Position numbers and translations under genes: made by a program. The notes below the pieces were generated by a model. The model searched no databases and was not told the DNA's origin. It saw only the letters and a list, made by a program, of their open reading frames with translations. Below, piece after piece: positions 52,371 to 61,610 of a DNA stretch of 64,000 nt (within the stretch, counting starts at the first letter, position 1; the number at the start of each line of letters is the position of its first letter). The stretch is taken from positions 168,144 to 232,143 of the forward strand of contig JAJPHT010000029.1 of the NCBI GenBank assembly GCA_021325135.1, given 5' to 3'. The stretch is from Pseudomonadota bacterium. GTDB taxonomy: Archaea; Thermoplasmatota; SW-10-69-26; JACQPN01; JAJPHT01.

Positions 52371-53810
52371 TCAATCCAGCTTCGCCCGCGCCATCCACAG
52401 GTGCGCGTTGGTGGAGTGGCCGCCGCGCACCTCGTCCCCGGGCTCCGTGGAGGGCTGCGGCGCCTTGATCGCGCTCACGGCGAACGCGACGTGGACCCAC
52501 CCGTCGCGCCATGCGATGCCAGGATAGTCCAGAAGCTCGCGGTCCTGGGGGCAGTCCGCGCCGCGGGGGCAGAAGGTGCCCACCTTCACGGGGAAGGGGC
52601 TCGCGCGCACGGGCTCGCCGGGGGTGGTGCCGTTGGTCGTGACGACGAGGGCCCAGGCGTCCCAGCGCGTGTCGGCGGGCGCCTGCTCGGGGCTCACGGC
52701 GGCGGGCGTGCCGTAGAATGCGATCACGGCGCGGCCGGGGCCCGCGGCGGCGATCCAGGGGAGGAGCGCGGTGCCGTTGGTCCAGCCCACCTGGCGCGGC
52801 GCGCTCCACGTGGCGGCGCCGTCGCGGCTCGCGCTGTACCAGAGCGTGCTGCCCCCGCCGGGCGTGCGCTGCATCCACGCGGCGTGGAGCGTGCCGTCGG
52901 GGCCGACGTCCATCTGCATGGGCCAGAGGCCGCCAACGCCCGTGGGGATCGTCGCGACGGTGTGCGGCGTGAAGGTCTGCCCGTGGTCGCGGCTCGCGGC
53001 GACGACGACCGTGGCGGTGCCGTTCCACGGGTCGGCGTTGGGCGACTCGACCCAGGGGTAATAGAACGTGCCGTCCGGCGCGACGCGGGGGCGCGCGATG
53101 AAGGAGCCGCTCTGCGCGCTGTTGGGGTGGACGGTGCCCAGGGGGACCCAGGTGCGTCCCGAGTCGGTGGTGCGCGAAAGGAGCAGCCCATCGTCGGGCG
53201 CGGAGACGGGAAGCCCCACCGGGAGGGGCAGCCCGCCGCGCGCGAAGGCCAGGTACGCCTCCCCAGGGTCGCGGCCCGCGACGATGTACTGCCGGTCGTT
53301 GGCGGCGGGGCGCGCGACGGTGACGAAGTTGCCCGGGTCCCACGAGGCGCCGCCATCGTGGCTCGCCTCGGTGACGAAGCCGTTGTGGCCGGGCACGACG
53401 CCCGTGCCCGTGGGGTCGGGCGCGCTGGTGACCCAGAAGTCGGTGATGTAGACCGTGCCGTCGGGCCCCACGTCCACGTCGGTGTCGCAGGAGCAGAAGC
53501 TCGCGTTCTTGTCCTGCCCCTGGGGCGCGCGCAGCGTCTTGTAGGAGGCGCCGGAGTCGTCGCTGCGCCAGAGGCTCAATTCGCCGTGGGCGTAGTTGGG
53601 CTGGCTCACGACGCTGCCCACCGCGATGACCCACACCTTGCCGCCGGCCGCGGTCGCGACGTTGGGCTCCGCAGCAAGCTGGTCCCCCGGGAGGCGCAGC
53701 GCGGGCTCGAAGGCGAGGCCCGATCCCGGGGTGGAGGAGGAGGGGCCGGGCGCGGCGGGCTGCGCGCAGCCGGCCAGGAGGAGGATCGCCGCGAAGGCGA
53801 GGACGCGCAT
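52371..53810 (-). CDS. BNR/sialidase-like repeat lipoprotein
   Basis: 479 residues. Lipobox LLLAGC, then a six-bladed beta-propeller-type body with Asp-box motifs (SDDSGASY, SHDGGASW, TTDSGRTW, SRDHGQTF, SRDGAATW) and VGPDGTVY/LHAAW repeats. A Cys-rich CSCDTD segment and two Cys near the end may form disulfides. Not a clear sialidase because the Arg triad is not evident. Stop codon is part of GATATCA. Confidence 0.88.
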   Translation of the reverse strand: MRVLAFAAILLLAGCAQPAAPGPSSSTPGSGLAFEPALRLPGDQLAAEPNVATAAGGKVWVIAVGSVVSQPNYAHGELSLWRSDDSGASYKTLRAPQGQDKNASFCSCDTDVDVGPDGTVYITDFWVTSAPDPTGTGVVPGHNGFVTEASHDGGASWDPGNFVTVARPAANDRQYIVAGRDPGEAYLAFARGGLPLPVGLPVSAPDDGLLLSRTTDSGRTWVPLGTVHPNSAQSGSFIARPRVAPDGTFYYPWVESPNADPWNGTATVVVAASRDHGQTFTPHTVATIPTGVGGLWPMQMDVGPDGTLHAAWMQRTPGGGSTLWYSASRDGAATWSAPRQVGWTNGTALLPWIAAAGPGRAVIAFYGTPAAVSPEQAPADTRWDAWALVVTTNGTTPGEPVRASPFPVKVGTFCPRGADCPQDRELLDYPGIAWRDGWVHVAFAVSAIKAPQPSTEPGDEVRGGHSTNAHLWMARAKLD

Positions 53811-53836
53811 GGCGGGCGCAGCCGGGTCGCGGCGGA

Positions 53837-55234
53837 TCAGGCTTGCGCGGGAATGGGCACCCACGTCTCCTGGTCGCCCTTCCACGCGTAGCCGGAGTCG
53901 GGCTTGCGGGCCGCCAGCGCGCGCACGGCGTCGAGGAGCGCCTCCACGTCGGCGTCGTCGTTGTAGACGCCCAGGCTCGCGCGCACGGCGCCGGGCACCC
54001 CGGGCGCGGAGGTCGAGCCGCCGCGGCGGATCTCCTCGATGAAGGGGCCCGCGTGGACGCCCAGCAATTCCATGAGGTAGGGGTGCGCGCAGAAGCAGCC
54101 GTGGCGCACCGCGACGCCGTGCTCCGCGTTGAGGGCGGTCGCCATGGCGGCGGGGCTCCACCTCCCCAGGCTGAAGGAGACGACGCCCACGCGCTCCTTG
54201 GCCGTGTGCGGGCCCAGCATGCGGACCTCGGGGATCTCCGAGAGGCCGCGCAGGAGCTTGGCGAAGAGGCGCATTTCCCGGCGCTCCGCCTCCTCCATGC
54301 CGACGCGCTCCAGGAAGTCCAGCGCGGCGGCGAACGCGACGGCGCCGGGCACGTTGGGCGTGCCGCCCTCGTGCCGGTCGGGGCTGTCGGCCCAGAGGAT
54401 CTCCTCGTCGAGGACGAGCTTCACGGTCCCGCCGCCGGGCATCCACGGGGGCGCCTGGTCCAGGAGCGAGCGCTTGGCCACCAGCGCCGCGCTGCCCAGG
54501 GGCGCGTAGGCCTTGTGGCCCGCCGCGGCGAAGTAGTCGGGGCCGCCGCCGGGCAGGCGCGAGAAGTCCAGCTTCTCGTGGGCGAGGATCTGCGCGCCGT
54601 CCAGGAGCACGGGGACGCGGGCGTCCTGCGCATGCTCCAGCACCTCCTTGATGGGCGTCTTGACGCCCGTGACGTTGCTGGCGCAGGAGAGCGCCAGGAG
54701 GCGCGGCTTGGGGCGCTGGCGGAGGCGCTCCTCCAGCCGCTCCAGGTCGATGCGCCCCTCCTCGGTGACGCGGATCATCTCCACGCGGCCGTACCAGGGG
54801 GACGCCTCGCTGAACTGCACCTCGCCGCGGCTGCCGTGGCTCGCGTGGGGCAGGAGGTTGCTGTGGTGCTCCAGGCGCGTCGAGAGCACGGGCCCGTCGT
54901 GGAGCGAGCAGGCGACGTGGCTCGCCAGCGAGAGCGCCTGCGTCGTGTTCATGACGAAGACGGCCTCGCGGTCCGAGGGCGCGCCGACGAAGGACTTCAC
55001 GCGCTCGCGGGCGTGCTCGAAGCGGTCCGTCGCGCGCTCGCTGAGGTGGTGCGCGCCGCGGTGCACGTTGGCGTAGGACGTGGTGAGGAAGTCCACCAGG
55101 GCGCGCACGACGGGCTCGGGGGCGTGCGTGCTCGCGGCGTGGTCGAAGAAGCGCAGCGCGTGGTCCTTCCCGTCGCGGCCCGGGATGCGCTCGCGCAGGA
55201 TGGGGAACTCCCGGCGGATCGCCGCGACGTCCAT
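53837..55234 (-). CDS. cysteine desulfurase-like class V aminotransferase
   Basis: 465 residues, PLP enzyme of the NifS/SufS/CsdA group. Features: FDHAASTHAPEPV, YANVHRGAHHLSERAT, NTTQALSL, the HHSNLLPH motif, VPVLLDGAQ, PLP lysine in AAAGHKAYAPLG, and the Cys-containing loop VRHGCFCAHPYL. Could supply sulfur for Fe-S clusters or thio-modification; no scaffold gene is adjacent. ATG 55234 matches the family start (AAIRREFPIL). Downstream of a Toprim gene promoter, divergent. Confidence 0.9.
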   Translation of the reverse strand: MDVAAIRREFPILRERIPGRDGKDHALRFFDHAASTHAPEPVVRALVDFLTTSYANVHRGAHHLSERATDRFEHARERVKSFVGAPSDREAVFVMNTTQALSLASHVACSLHDGPVLSTRLEHHSNLLPHASHGSRGEVQFSEASPWYGRVEMIRVTEEGRIDLERLEERLRQRPKPRLLALSCASNVTGVKTPIKEVLEHAQDARVPVLLDGAQILAHEKLDFSRLPGGGPDYFAAAGHKAYAPLGSAALVAKRSLLDQAPPWMPGGGTVKLVLDEEILWADSPDRHEGGTPNVPGAVAFAAALDFLERVGMEEAERREMRLFAKLLRGLSEIPEVRMLGPHTAKERVGVVSFSLGRWSPAAMATALNAEHGVAVRHGCFCAHPYLMELLGVHAGPFIEEIRRGGSTSAPGVPGAVRASLGVYNDDADVEALLDAVRALAARKPDSGYAWKGDQETWVPIPAQA

Positions 55235-55339
55235 GCGTTGCCATGATCGATGGCTTGATTTGGACCTTCCGCTGGGGCGCGAGGCGCGGACGAAAGCCCG
55301 AACCCTTATCCCCGAGGCCGCCGAAGAGAGAGGCGTCCC

Positions 55340-55852
55340 ATGGACGAGCGCGCCCGCTTCGACGCCCTCCTGGTCCTCCTGGAGGACCTGGTCGAGGCCA
55401 ACGCGGAGACGCCCATCCTCGTCGAGGGGCAGCGCGACGTCGCGGCGCTGCGCGAGCTGGGCTGCCGGGGCGCGGTCATGACGATCCACTCGGGCGATCC
55501 CCTGCCCGACGTGGTGGAGCGCGTGGCGGAGCGGTGCCGCGCCGTGATCCTGCTCACTGACTGGGACCGCAAGGGGGACCGCTTCTTCGACGAGTTCTCC
55601 AGCGCCCTCGCGCACCGCGGCGTGCGCTGCGACCGATCCTTCCGCGACAAGATCCCCGCCTACGCCCGCGCGGCGTTCAAGGACGTGGAGTCGCTCCCTT
55701 CGTTCGTCGCGCGGGGCCTCGCCCGCTGGCACGGCAAGGCGCTGGAGGAGCATCGCGCCTCGCTGGCGGAGGACCTCTCCCACCTGGCGGCGCGCCTCGC
55801 GGAGGAGTTCCCGCACCAGCCCCTGCCTGAGAAGCGCCGGCGCCACCGGTGA
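55340..55852 (+). CDS. Toprim-domain protein (UPF0292-like)
   Basis: 170 residues. Toprim signature: ILVEGQRDVAALRELG with the catalytic Glu, and LLTDWDRKGDRF with the metal-binding DxD. Stand-alone archaeal Toprim proteins of this size (UPF0292/COG1658 type) are RNase M5-like and may process rRNA. ATG about 30 bp after a cccttatc TATA-like box near 55304. Confidence 0.85.
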   Translation: MDERARFDALLVLLEDLVEANAETPILVEGQRDVAALRELGCRGAVMTIHSGDPLPDVVERVAERCRAVILLTDWDRKGDRFFDEFSSALAHRGVRCDRSFRDKIPAYARAAFKDVESLPSFVARGLARWHGKALEEHRASLAEDLSHLAARLAEEFPHQPLPEKRRRHR

Positions 55853-55892
55853 GGGCCTTTCCTGGCTCTTCCGTCACCCCTCAACGCCACGG

Positions 55893-55932
55893 CGCCACGA
55901 CGCGACGCTTAGGGAATCGTCGCGTCGTGGCG
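55893..55932. terminator. inverted repeat between convergent genes
   Basis: Perfect 15-bp arms CGCCACGACGCGACG (55893-55907) and CGTCGCGTCGTGGCG (55918-55932), 10-nt loop. Lies between the Toprim gene and the leftward HTH-FHA gene. Confidence 0.6.
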
Positions 55933-55964
55933 TCGTCGCGTCTAGTAGTGACGAAGGAGCAAGC

Positions 55965-56690
55965 TCACTCGCGCTGATACACCAGGAAGGTGTGGCCCAG
56001 GCCCACGACGTCCCCGACCTTCAGCGGCACGCGGCCGCCGCGGGGGATGCGGGAGAAGTTGAGGAACGTGCCGTTGGCGCTGAAGACGTCCACCAGCACG
56101 TGCCCGTGGGCGTCGGCCTGGATCTCGGCGTGGCGGCCGGAGATGAACGGGTCGTGGGCGAGGCGAAGCTGGCGGTCCTCGTCGCGGCCCACGGTCCAGC
56201 GGTTCGCGTCGGAGGTCAGCTCGTAGCGGCTGCCGGCGGCGGGGCCGTTGATGATGAGCATGTGCGCGTGGGGGCCCGTCTTGGGGTCCGAGCCGCGGGA
56301 CGCGCCGGGGCCCTCCATGACGACGGTGCGGTCGGCGGACTTCACCGCGGGGCCGCCCTCGGGCTCCAGGTTGCCCAGGTTGCCGATGGCGACGCCCGCC
56401 GCGAAGAGGCGCTGCGGGACCACGAGGAACTCGATGACCGGGCCCGTGGTGCGGCGGCCGTGGAGCGAGCGCACGAAGCCGCGCTCCTGGAGCTTCTCGA
56501 TGTGCTTCAGCGCGCTCTGGCGGCTCATGCCCAGGGCGTCCGCGATCTCCTCCGCGTAGCGGGGGCGCGTGAGCAGGTGGAGGAGCCGGAGGCGCTGGAG
56601 GTTGGAGAGGGCGTCAAGGTCCTCGGCGAGCGAATCCAGCGAGTCGGAGGCGGGCGTCGGGCCGGGAGCGCTCATGGTCGGTTCGGGCAT
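55965..56690 (-). CDS. winged-helix and FHA-domain protein
   Basis: 241 residues. An ArsR-like winged helix (LSNLQRLRLLHLLTRPRYAEEIADALGMSRQSALKHIEKL-type segment) at about 25-95 is joined to an FHA domain at about 160-240 with GRDEDRQLRLAHDPFISGRHAEI and NGTFLN. FHA domains read phosphothreonine, so the regulator may respond to a Ser/Thr kinase. ATG 56690 is used; ATG 56675 is possible. Divergent from a TrmB-family gene. Confidence 0.87.
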   Translation of the reverse strand: MPEPTMSAPGPTPASDSLDSLAEDLDALSNLQRLRLLHLLTRPRYAEEIADALGMSRQSALKHIEKLQERGFVRSLHGRRTTGPVIEFLVVPQRLFAAGVAIGNLGNLEPEGGPAVKSADRTVVMEGPGASRGSDPKTGPHAHMLIINGPAAGSRYELTSDANRWTVGRDEDRQLRLAHDPFISGRHAEIQADAHGHVLVDVFSANGTFLNFSRIPRGGRVPLKVGDVVGLGHTFLVYQRE

Positions 56691-56868
56691 CCGAGGTTCA
56701 CCTGGGGTCCTGAAGGCTTCGCCAACCTCGCTCGTCGGCGCAGGACGCTTGGTCAAGGGGGGTCCTCCACTTGGGCGGTTCTGCGGCGCACCCGCCAGGC
56801 TGCGATGCGTGCAACCCTTCGGTATCCGTGCGGAAGCCTATATGGCGGCTCGCGGCGTGGCGAGGCAG

Positions 56869-57720
56869 GTGCCCGTCACCCGGGATCGCGTCACGCGCCT
56901 GCGCGAGTTCGGCCTCTCGGAGTACGCCGCCCGCGCCTACATCGCGCTGCTCGACCTGGGGACCACCGAGGCGCGCGACGTGAGCAGCCTCAGCAAGGTG
57001 CCCGCGTCCAAGATCTACCACATCCTCGACCAGCTCCACGAGAAGGGGCTCGTCGAGATCCTTCCCGAGTTCCCGCGCAAGTACGCGCCCGTCCCCTTCT
57101 CCGAGTTCCTGGACAAGATCCAGGAGGAGCACGAGGAGACGTCGCGCCGCCTGCGCCTTGAGCGCGAAGAGCTTCTGGAGACGTTCGCCCTGGTGGGCGG
57201 CGCCTCGGGCAGCGACCGCGGCAGCCTCACCTTCCTCAGGGGCCGGCGCAACGCCTTCGAGCGCTACGACGAGCTGGTCCGCGGCGCGGCGGAGGAGATC
57301 GCCCTCGTCGCGACGAAGGGCATGCTGGCCAACCGCCGCGGCTGGATCGCCCCGCTGGAGGAGGCCGCCGCGCGCGGCGTGGGCCTGCGCGTCCTGGTCC
57401 CCGAAGGCGCGGCGCGCGCGAGCCTGGAGGACCTCCGCGGCCGGGCCGAGGTGCGGCTGCGCGAGGCGGGCGGGCGCGCGGAGACGGCGGCCATCCTCGT
57501 CGTCGACCAGCGCCGCGTGCTCCTCCTCCACTTCCTCCCCGACGACGGGCACGCCACCGACGGGAACGCGTCCGCCGTCTACGTCGACCAGGACGGCGTC
57601 GTCGCCCTCCTGGCGAACCTCGTGGAGGCCCCCTGGCGCCAGGCCAGCGAGGTGCCCATCGAGGCGCCCCCCGCGAGGGTCCCGCCGGAGGCCGGCGTCG
57701 AGGTCCCCCTTCGGGAATAG
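56869..57720 (+). CDS. TrmB-family transcriptional regulator
   Basis: About 283 residues. N-terminal winged helix typical of TrmB (LREFGLSEYAARAYIALLDLGTTEARDVSSLSKVPASKIYHIL-type, seen in pieces), a coiled-coil linker (EEHEETSRRLRLEREELL), and an effector domain related to the phospholipase-D-like fold (GSLTFLRGRRNAFERYDELV). GTG 56869 chosen because it lies about 27 bp after CCTATATGG (56838-56845) and matches the family's short N-terminus; ATG 56842 overlaps that TATA box. Confidence 0.87.
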   Translation: MPVTRDRVTRLREFGLSEYAARAYIALLDLGTTEARDVSSLSKVPASKIYHILDQLHEKGLVEILPEFPRKYAPVPFSEFLDKIQEEHEETSRRLRLEREELLETFALVGGASGSDRGSLTFLRGRRNAFERYDELVRGAAEEIALVATKGMLANRRGWIAPLEEAAARGVGLRVLVPEGAARASLEDLRGRAEVRLREAGGRAETAAILVVDQRRVLLLHFLPDDGHATDGNASAVYVDQDGVVALLANLVEAPWRQASEVPIEAPPARVPPEAGVEVPLRE

Positions 57721-57796
57721 ACCCCCCTGACGCCCCCCATCCCGCCCCGCCAGGAACGAAACGCTTGATGAGGAGGAGCGCATACGGGGTTCCGCT

Positions 57797-60478
57797 GTGA
57801 CCCTTCCGCCCAACGTCTCCAGGGCCGACCTTGAGCGCCTCTACGCCGCGCTCTTCCCCGCGGGCGGCGAGATCGACGAGCTGGCGCGCTACTCGCGCAA
57901 CTCCGGCTTCGTCGAGAAGGTCGTCGTAGGCGCCTCCGCCGCGCAGGGGCGCGTGCGCGGGCGCCGCCGCGACACGGGCTTCAACGTCCGCATCCACTAC
58001 TCGGGCACCTACACGTGCAAGTGCCCCCGCGCGCGCAAGCAGCCCTGCGAGCACGTGGGCGCGCTGCTCCTCCACGTCATCGCGCAGCTGGGCGAAGCGG
58101 CGGCCACGGGCCGCGCCATGACCGTCCTCGCGGCGGACAAGACCAAGGAGCCCGCCCCCGAGGTCTTCCAGTTCCTGCTGGACCTCTTCCCGGGGATCGG
58201 CCCCAAGCGCGCCAAGGAGGTCGCCCGCGTCTTCCGCACCGTGCCCGACCTCCTGCAGGCCACGCCGCGGCAGCTTCGCAACCTCCCCGAGATCGGCGTG
58301 TGGGCCGCCACCGTGCTCCACGAGCACCTGCAAAGCCACCAGCAGATCGGCCTCTCCGGCGCGCCCAAGAAGCCCGTGGGCGCCGAGGAAGACGAGCCGC
58401 GCGTCCACGTCGCCCCCGACACCGAGTGGATCACCGAGGGACCGCGCGTCCACGAGGTGGACACCAGCGGCGACATCCGCAACCGCCTCACCGGCTCCCT
58501 CATCCTCGTCCAGGGCACGCGCACGGGCAGCGTCTTCTTCCGCCCCGAGAACCCCAAGGATCCCCTCATGCGCCGCGCGCTGCGGCACATCCGCCACACG
58601 GACCCCGGCGCGTACCGCACCTCGCTGAAGCACCACATCTGGACCACCGACCAGGAGCGGTTCCCCCGCGTCATCGGCCGGCTGGAGGCCATGGGCGCGC
58701 GCCGCGAGCACGTGAAGCTCGTCGACCTCCCGCTGGACGGCCTCACGCTCTTCTTCGACGCCGCGGGCCGCCGCGCGCGCTTCCAGTTCGCCAGCGAGGC
58801 CCTGGAGGAAGGCTTCCCCCGCGCGCTGGAGATGCTCAAGGGCGCCGAGGGCTACAGCTACGACGAGGCCAGCGGCCAGCACCTCGTCCTCCCCAAGGCG
58901 TTCCCCATGCTCAAGTCGGAGCTCTCCGACCTGGGCGCCCTCCTCATCCGCAAGCGCCTCCGCCCCGTCCGCGAGATCGCGGAGTGGAAGGAGGAGGAGC
59001 CCGAGGACTTCGCCGAGGGCACGCCGCGCCTGCGCCCCTACCCCGAGATGGGCCCGTTCATGAACGAGCCGCTCCCCGCCTCGCTGAAGGCCCACGTGCA
59101 GCTGAGGCCCTACCAGCGCGCGGGCGTCGCGTTCATCCGCGCCACCGACTACCTCACCTACCTGGGCGACCCCCCCGGGCTGGGCAAGACGATCCAGGCC
59201 ATCACCGCCGCGCTCTACCTCCCCGGCCGCATCCTCGTCATCGCCCCCGCGGGCGCGCGCGACGTGTGGAAGCGCGAGATCGAGTCCATGACCACGGAGT
59301 CGGTCTTCGTCTTCCGCCCCACCAGCAAGAAGGTCCCCAGCAACGAGAAGTTCGTCGTCGCCAGCTACGACGCCCTGCTCTCCAGGCAGGACCAGCTTCT
59401 CGCGGTGAAGCCCGACCTCGTCATCCTCGACGAGGCGCACTACGTGAAGAACAAGGAGGCCGAGCGCACCAAGGCCGTGCACGACTGCCTCATCAGCATC
59501 CCGCGGCGCCTCCTCCTCTCGGGCACGCCGGCCATGAACCGCGTGGACGAGGTGCGCAAGCAGCTGGAGTTCATCCACCCCGGCGAGTGGGGCAACGAGC
59601 ACTGGTTCCGCCGCCGCTTCGTCGCTCCCCTGGAGCAGGGCACGCCCGAGGTCAAGATGCAGGTGCTCTCGCGCCTGCGCGAGTACTTCCAGGGCATCAT
59701 GCTGCGCCGCGTGAAGATGGACGTGCTCAAGGACCTCCCCCCCAAGCACGTCATCGTCAACCAGGTGAAGCTCCCGCCCCTCTGGCGCCAGGAGTACAAC
59801 GAAGAGGCCCAGAAGCTGCGCGATCACATCCAGAGCCACCGCGAGACGGCCTTCGGCGACGACTACGGCACGACGCGCGGCCACGTCATGACGCTGCGGC
59901 AGCTTGCGAGCAACGGCAAGGGCGAGGAAGCGGAGAAGTACGTCCGCAACATCCTCAAGGTGCCCGGCGAGAAGATCGTCGTCTTCGCCTACTACCTCCA
60001 GCACCTGGAGACGCTGGAGAAGTCGCTGGCCGAGTTCAACCCCGTCACGGTGCACGGCGGCGTCAACGACAAGGCGCGCGACCAGGCCGTGCAGTCGTTC
60101 ATGCACGACCCCAACTGCCGCGTCTTCCTGGGCCAGATCACGGCCGCAGGCACGGCGCTGACGCTCACCTCGGCGCGGCACGCCATCTTCATCGACCTGG
60201 ACTGGAACCCGGCCAACCACGAGCAGGCCGGCGACCGCATCCACCGCATCGGCCAGACGCGGGAGGTCTTCCTCCACTACCTCGTGGCGGGGAGCACCAT
60301 CGACGAGGAGATCGTGAAGATGCTCCAGGAGAAGTCCACCACCACGGCGGCGCTCCTGGACGCGGACGAGCAGAGCGCGGGCCTCCTTCAGCAGCGCCGC
60401 GAGAGCCGCAACATCGCCCGGCTCGCCCTCAAGGTCGCGCTGGGCGAGGCGCTTCCGGAGCCCGCGCCGCGGACGTGA
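57797..60478 (+). CDS. SWIM-HhH-SNF2 helicase
   Basis: 893 residues with an unusual order. A SWIM zinc finger (Cys74, Cys76, Cys84, His86: CKCPRARKQPCEHV) is followed by a double helix-hairpin-helix (about 130-175: LFPGIGPKRAKEVARVF, LRNLPEIGVWAATVL), a middle beta region, and a SNF2 ATPase from about 430 with GDPPGLGKTIQAI, LILDEAHYVKN, LLLSGTPAMNR, VVFAYYLQHLETL and GDRIHRIGQ. The helicase part resembles SMARCAL1/ZRANB3/HARP annealing helicases. Likely fork remodelling or repair. GTG start. Confidence 0.9.
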   Translation: MTLPPNVSRADLERLYAALFPAGGEIDELARYSRNSGFVEKVVVGASAAQGRVRGRRRDTGFNVRIHYSGTYTCKCPRARKQPCEHVGALLLHVIAQLGEAAATGRAMTVLAADKTKEPAPEVFQFLLDLFPGIGPKRAKEVARVFRTVPDLLQATPRQLRNLPEIGVWAATVLHEHLQSHQQIGLSGAPKKPVGAEEDEPRVHVAPDTEWITEGPRVHEVDTSGDIRNRLTGSLILVQGTRTGSVFFRPENPKDPLMRRALRHIRHTDPGAYRTSLKHHIWTTDQERFPRVIGRLEAMGARREHVKLVDLPLDGLTLFFDAAGRRARFQFASEALEEGFPRALEMLKGAEGYSYDEASGQHLVLPKAFPMLKSELSDLGALLIRKRLRPVREIAEWKEEEPEDFAEGTPRLRPYPEMGPFMNEPLPASLKAHVQLRPYQRAGVAFIRATDYLTYLGDPPGLGKTIQAITAALYLPGRILVIAPAGARDVWKREIESMTTESVFVFRPTSKKVPSNEKFVVASYDALLSRQDQLLAVKPDLVILDEAHYVKNKEAERTKAVHDCLISIPRRLLLSGTPAMNRVDEVRKQLEFIHPGEWGNEHWFRRRFVAPLEQGTPEVKMQVLSRLREYFQGIMLRRVKMDVLKDLPPKHVIVNQVKLPPLWRQEYNEEAQKLRDHIQSHRETAFGDDYGTTRGHVMTLRQLASNGKGEEAEKYVRNILKVPGEKIVVFAYYLQHLETLEKSLAEFNPVTVHGGVNDKARDQAVQSFMHDPNCRVFLGQITAAGTALTLTSARHAIFIDLDWNPANHEQAGDRIHRIGQTREVFLHYLVAGSTIDEEIVKMLQEKSTTTAALLDADEQSAGLLQQRRESRNIARLALKVALGEALPEPAPRT

Positions 60479-60585
60479 GGAGGCGGCGTCCGGCAAGCCC
60501 GGATGATAGCGGAGACGGCGCGCAACCTTCATGCATCTCCGGAGAGTGCCCGCGGCAGGAACCCCCAAGCGGGGAGGCCACGAAC

Positions 60586-61548
60586 ATGCAGAGAATCGCC
60601 ATCGTCCTCGGTCTTGCGCTCCTCGCGAGCGCGCTTGCCGGCTGCGCGAGCAACAACACGACCACCACGCCCACGACGAGCACGCCGGCCTCGTCGACGC
60701 CCGCCACGTCGACCCCGTCGGGCACGACGCCCACGACGCCGACGCCCGGCGCGACGCCCGTCAAGGACGTCTACTACAACGCCACGCAGTCCGGCCAGGG
60801 CGCCAACAGCACCTACGCCTTCACGGGCCCCAGCGACGTCAACCCCGGCTGGGTCACGTTCCACCTCACCAACATCGGCCAGGAGCCCCATCAGCTGGTG
60901 GTCGTCCGCCTCGCCGACGGCGAGACGTTCGACGAGCACATGGCCATGATGATGAACGGCTCCAACGCCACCATGGACAACGGCACCATGATGAACGCCA
61001 CCGAGTACAAGGACACCTACGTCGGCGGCATCGGCAACGTGCTCCCCGGCTCGACGGCCAACGCGACGGTCCACCTCGCGGCCGGCACGTACGTCATCGA
61101 GTGCGAGATCCCCGGCCCCGCGGGCCCCCACTTCATGCACGGCATGCTCCGCCAGCTCAACGTCACCGGCACGGACAACGGCGCGGCCGAGCCCACCGGC
61201 GACCTCACGCTGTCGCTGTTCAACTACGGCTTCGCGTGGAGCACGCCCCCCACGGCGGGCCACCACGTGATCAAGATCGTGAACAACGGCACCATGGACC
61301 ACGAGGCCCCCATGGAGCGCCTGGTGGGCAACAAGACCATGCAGGACTTCCTGGCGTGGGCGCAGAACCCCCAGGGCCCGCCCCCCGTGGACCAGGCCCT
61401 TGGCGCCGGCGGCATCTCGCCCGGCCAGGTGGAGTACGTGGACGTCGACTTCGAGGCGGGCCACTCCTACGGCGCGGCGTGCTTCTTCCTCGACGCCAAC
61501 GGCGTGCCCCACTTCGTGCACGGCATGGTCACGCAGTGGACCGTCTGA
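60586..61548 (+). CDS. lipoprotein with two cupredoxin-like domains
   Basis: 320 residues. Lipobox ALAGC, then a Thr/Pro-rich linker of about 40 residues, then two tandem cupredoxin-like domains. Each has a His (EPHQLV; MDHEAP), a Cys (IECEIP; AACFFL) and HFxHGM (HFMHGM; HFVHGM) in copper-ligand order. Met/Asn-rich loops lie in the first domain. Surface copper electron carrier or copper store. ATG chosen at the signal peptide. Confidence 0.87.
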   Translation: MQRIAIVLGLALLASALAGCASNNTTTTPTTSTPASSTPATSTPSGTTPTTPTPGATPVKDVYYNATQSGQGANSTYAFTGPSDVNPGWVTFHLTNIGQEPHQLVVVRLADGETFDEHMAMMMNGSNATMDNGTMMNATEYKDTYVGGIGNVLPGSTANATVHLAAGTYVIECEIPGPAGPHFMHGMLRQLNVTGTDNGAAEPTGDLTLSLFNYGFAWSTPPTAGHHVIKIVNNGTMDHEAPMERLVGNKTMQDFLAWAQNPQGPPPVDQALGAGGISPGQVEYVDVDFEAGHSYGAACFFLDANGVPHFVHGMVTQWTV

Positions 61549-61610
61549 GGACGCGCGCCCTCTTCTTTTTGATATCGCCTTGATTGCCTCAGCCTGGGGC
61601 CCGTCTCGGC

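Noticed and set aside
56842..57720. ATG 56842 as the TrmB start
   Set aside because: The codon is inside the TATATGG promoter element; GTG 56869 fits transcription and family length better. Kept as an alternative.
57236..60568. 1110-residue minus frame over the SNF2 helicase
   Set aside because: Composition is a typical antisense shadow (Ala/Val/His/Asp/Arg-rich, no motifs); the plus frame has full helicase motifs.
61549..61610. Hairpin terminator between the cupredoxin lipoprotein and sir2 genes
   Set aside because: Only a short pyrimidine tract (tcttcttttt) is seen; no convincing inverted repeat.
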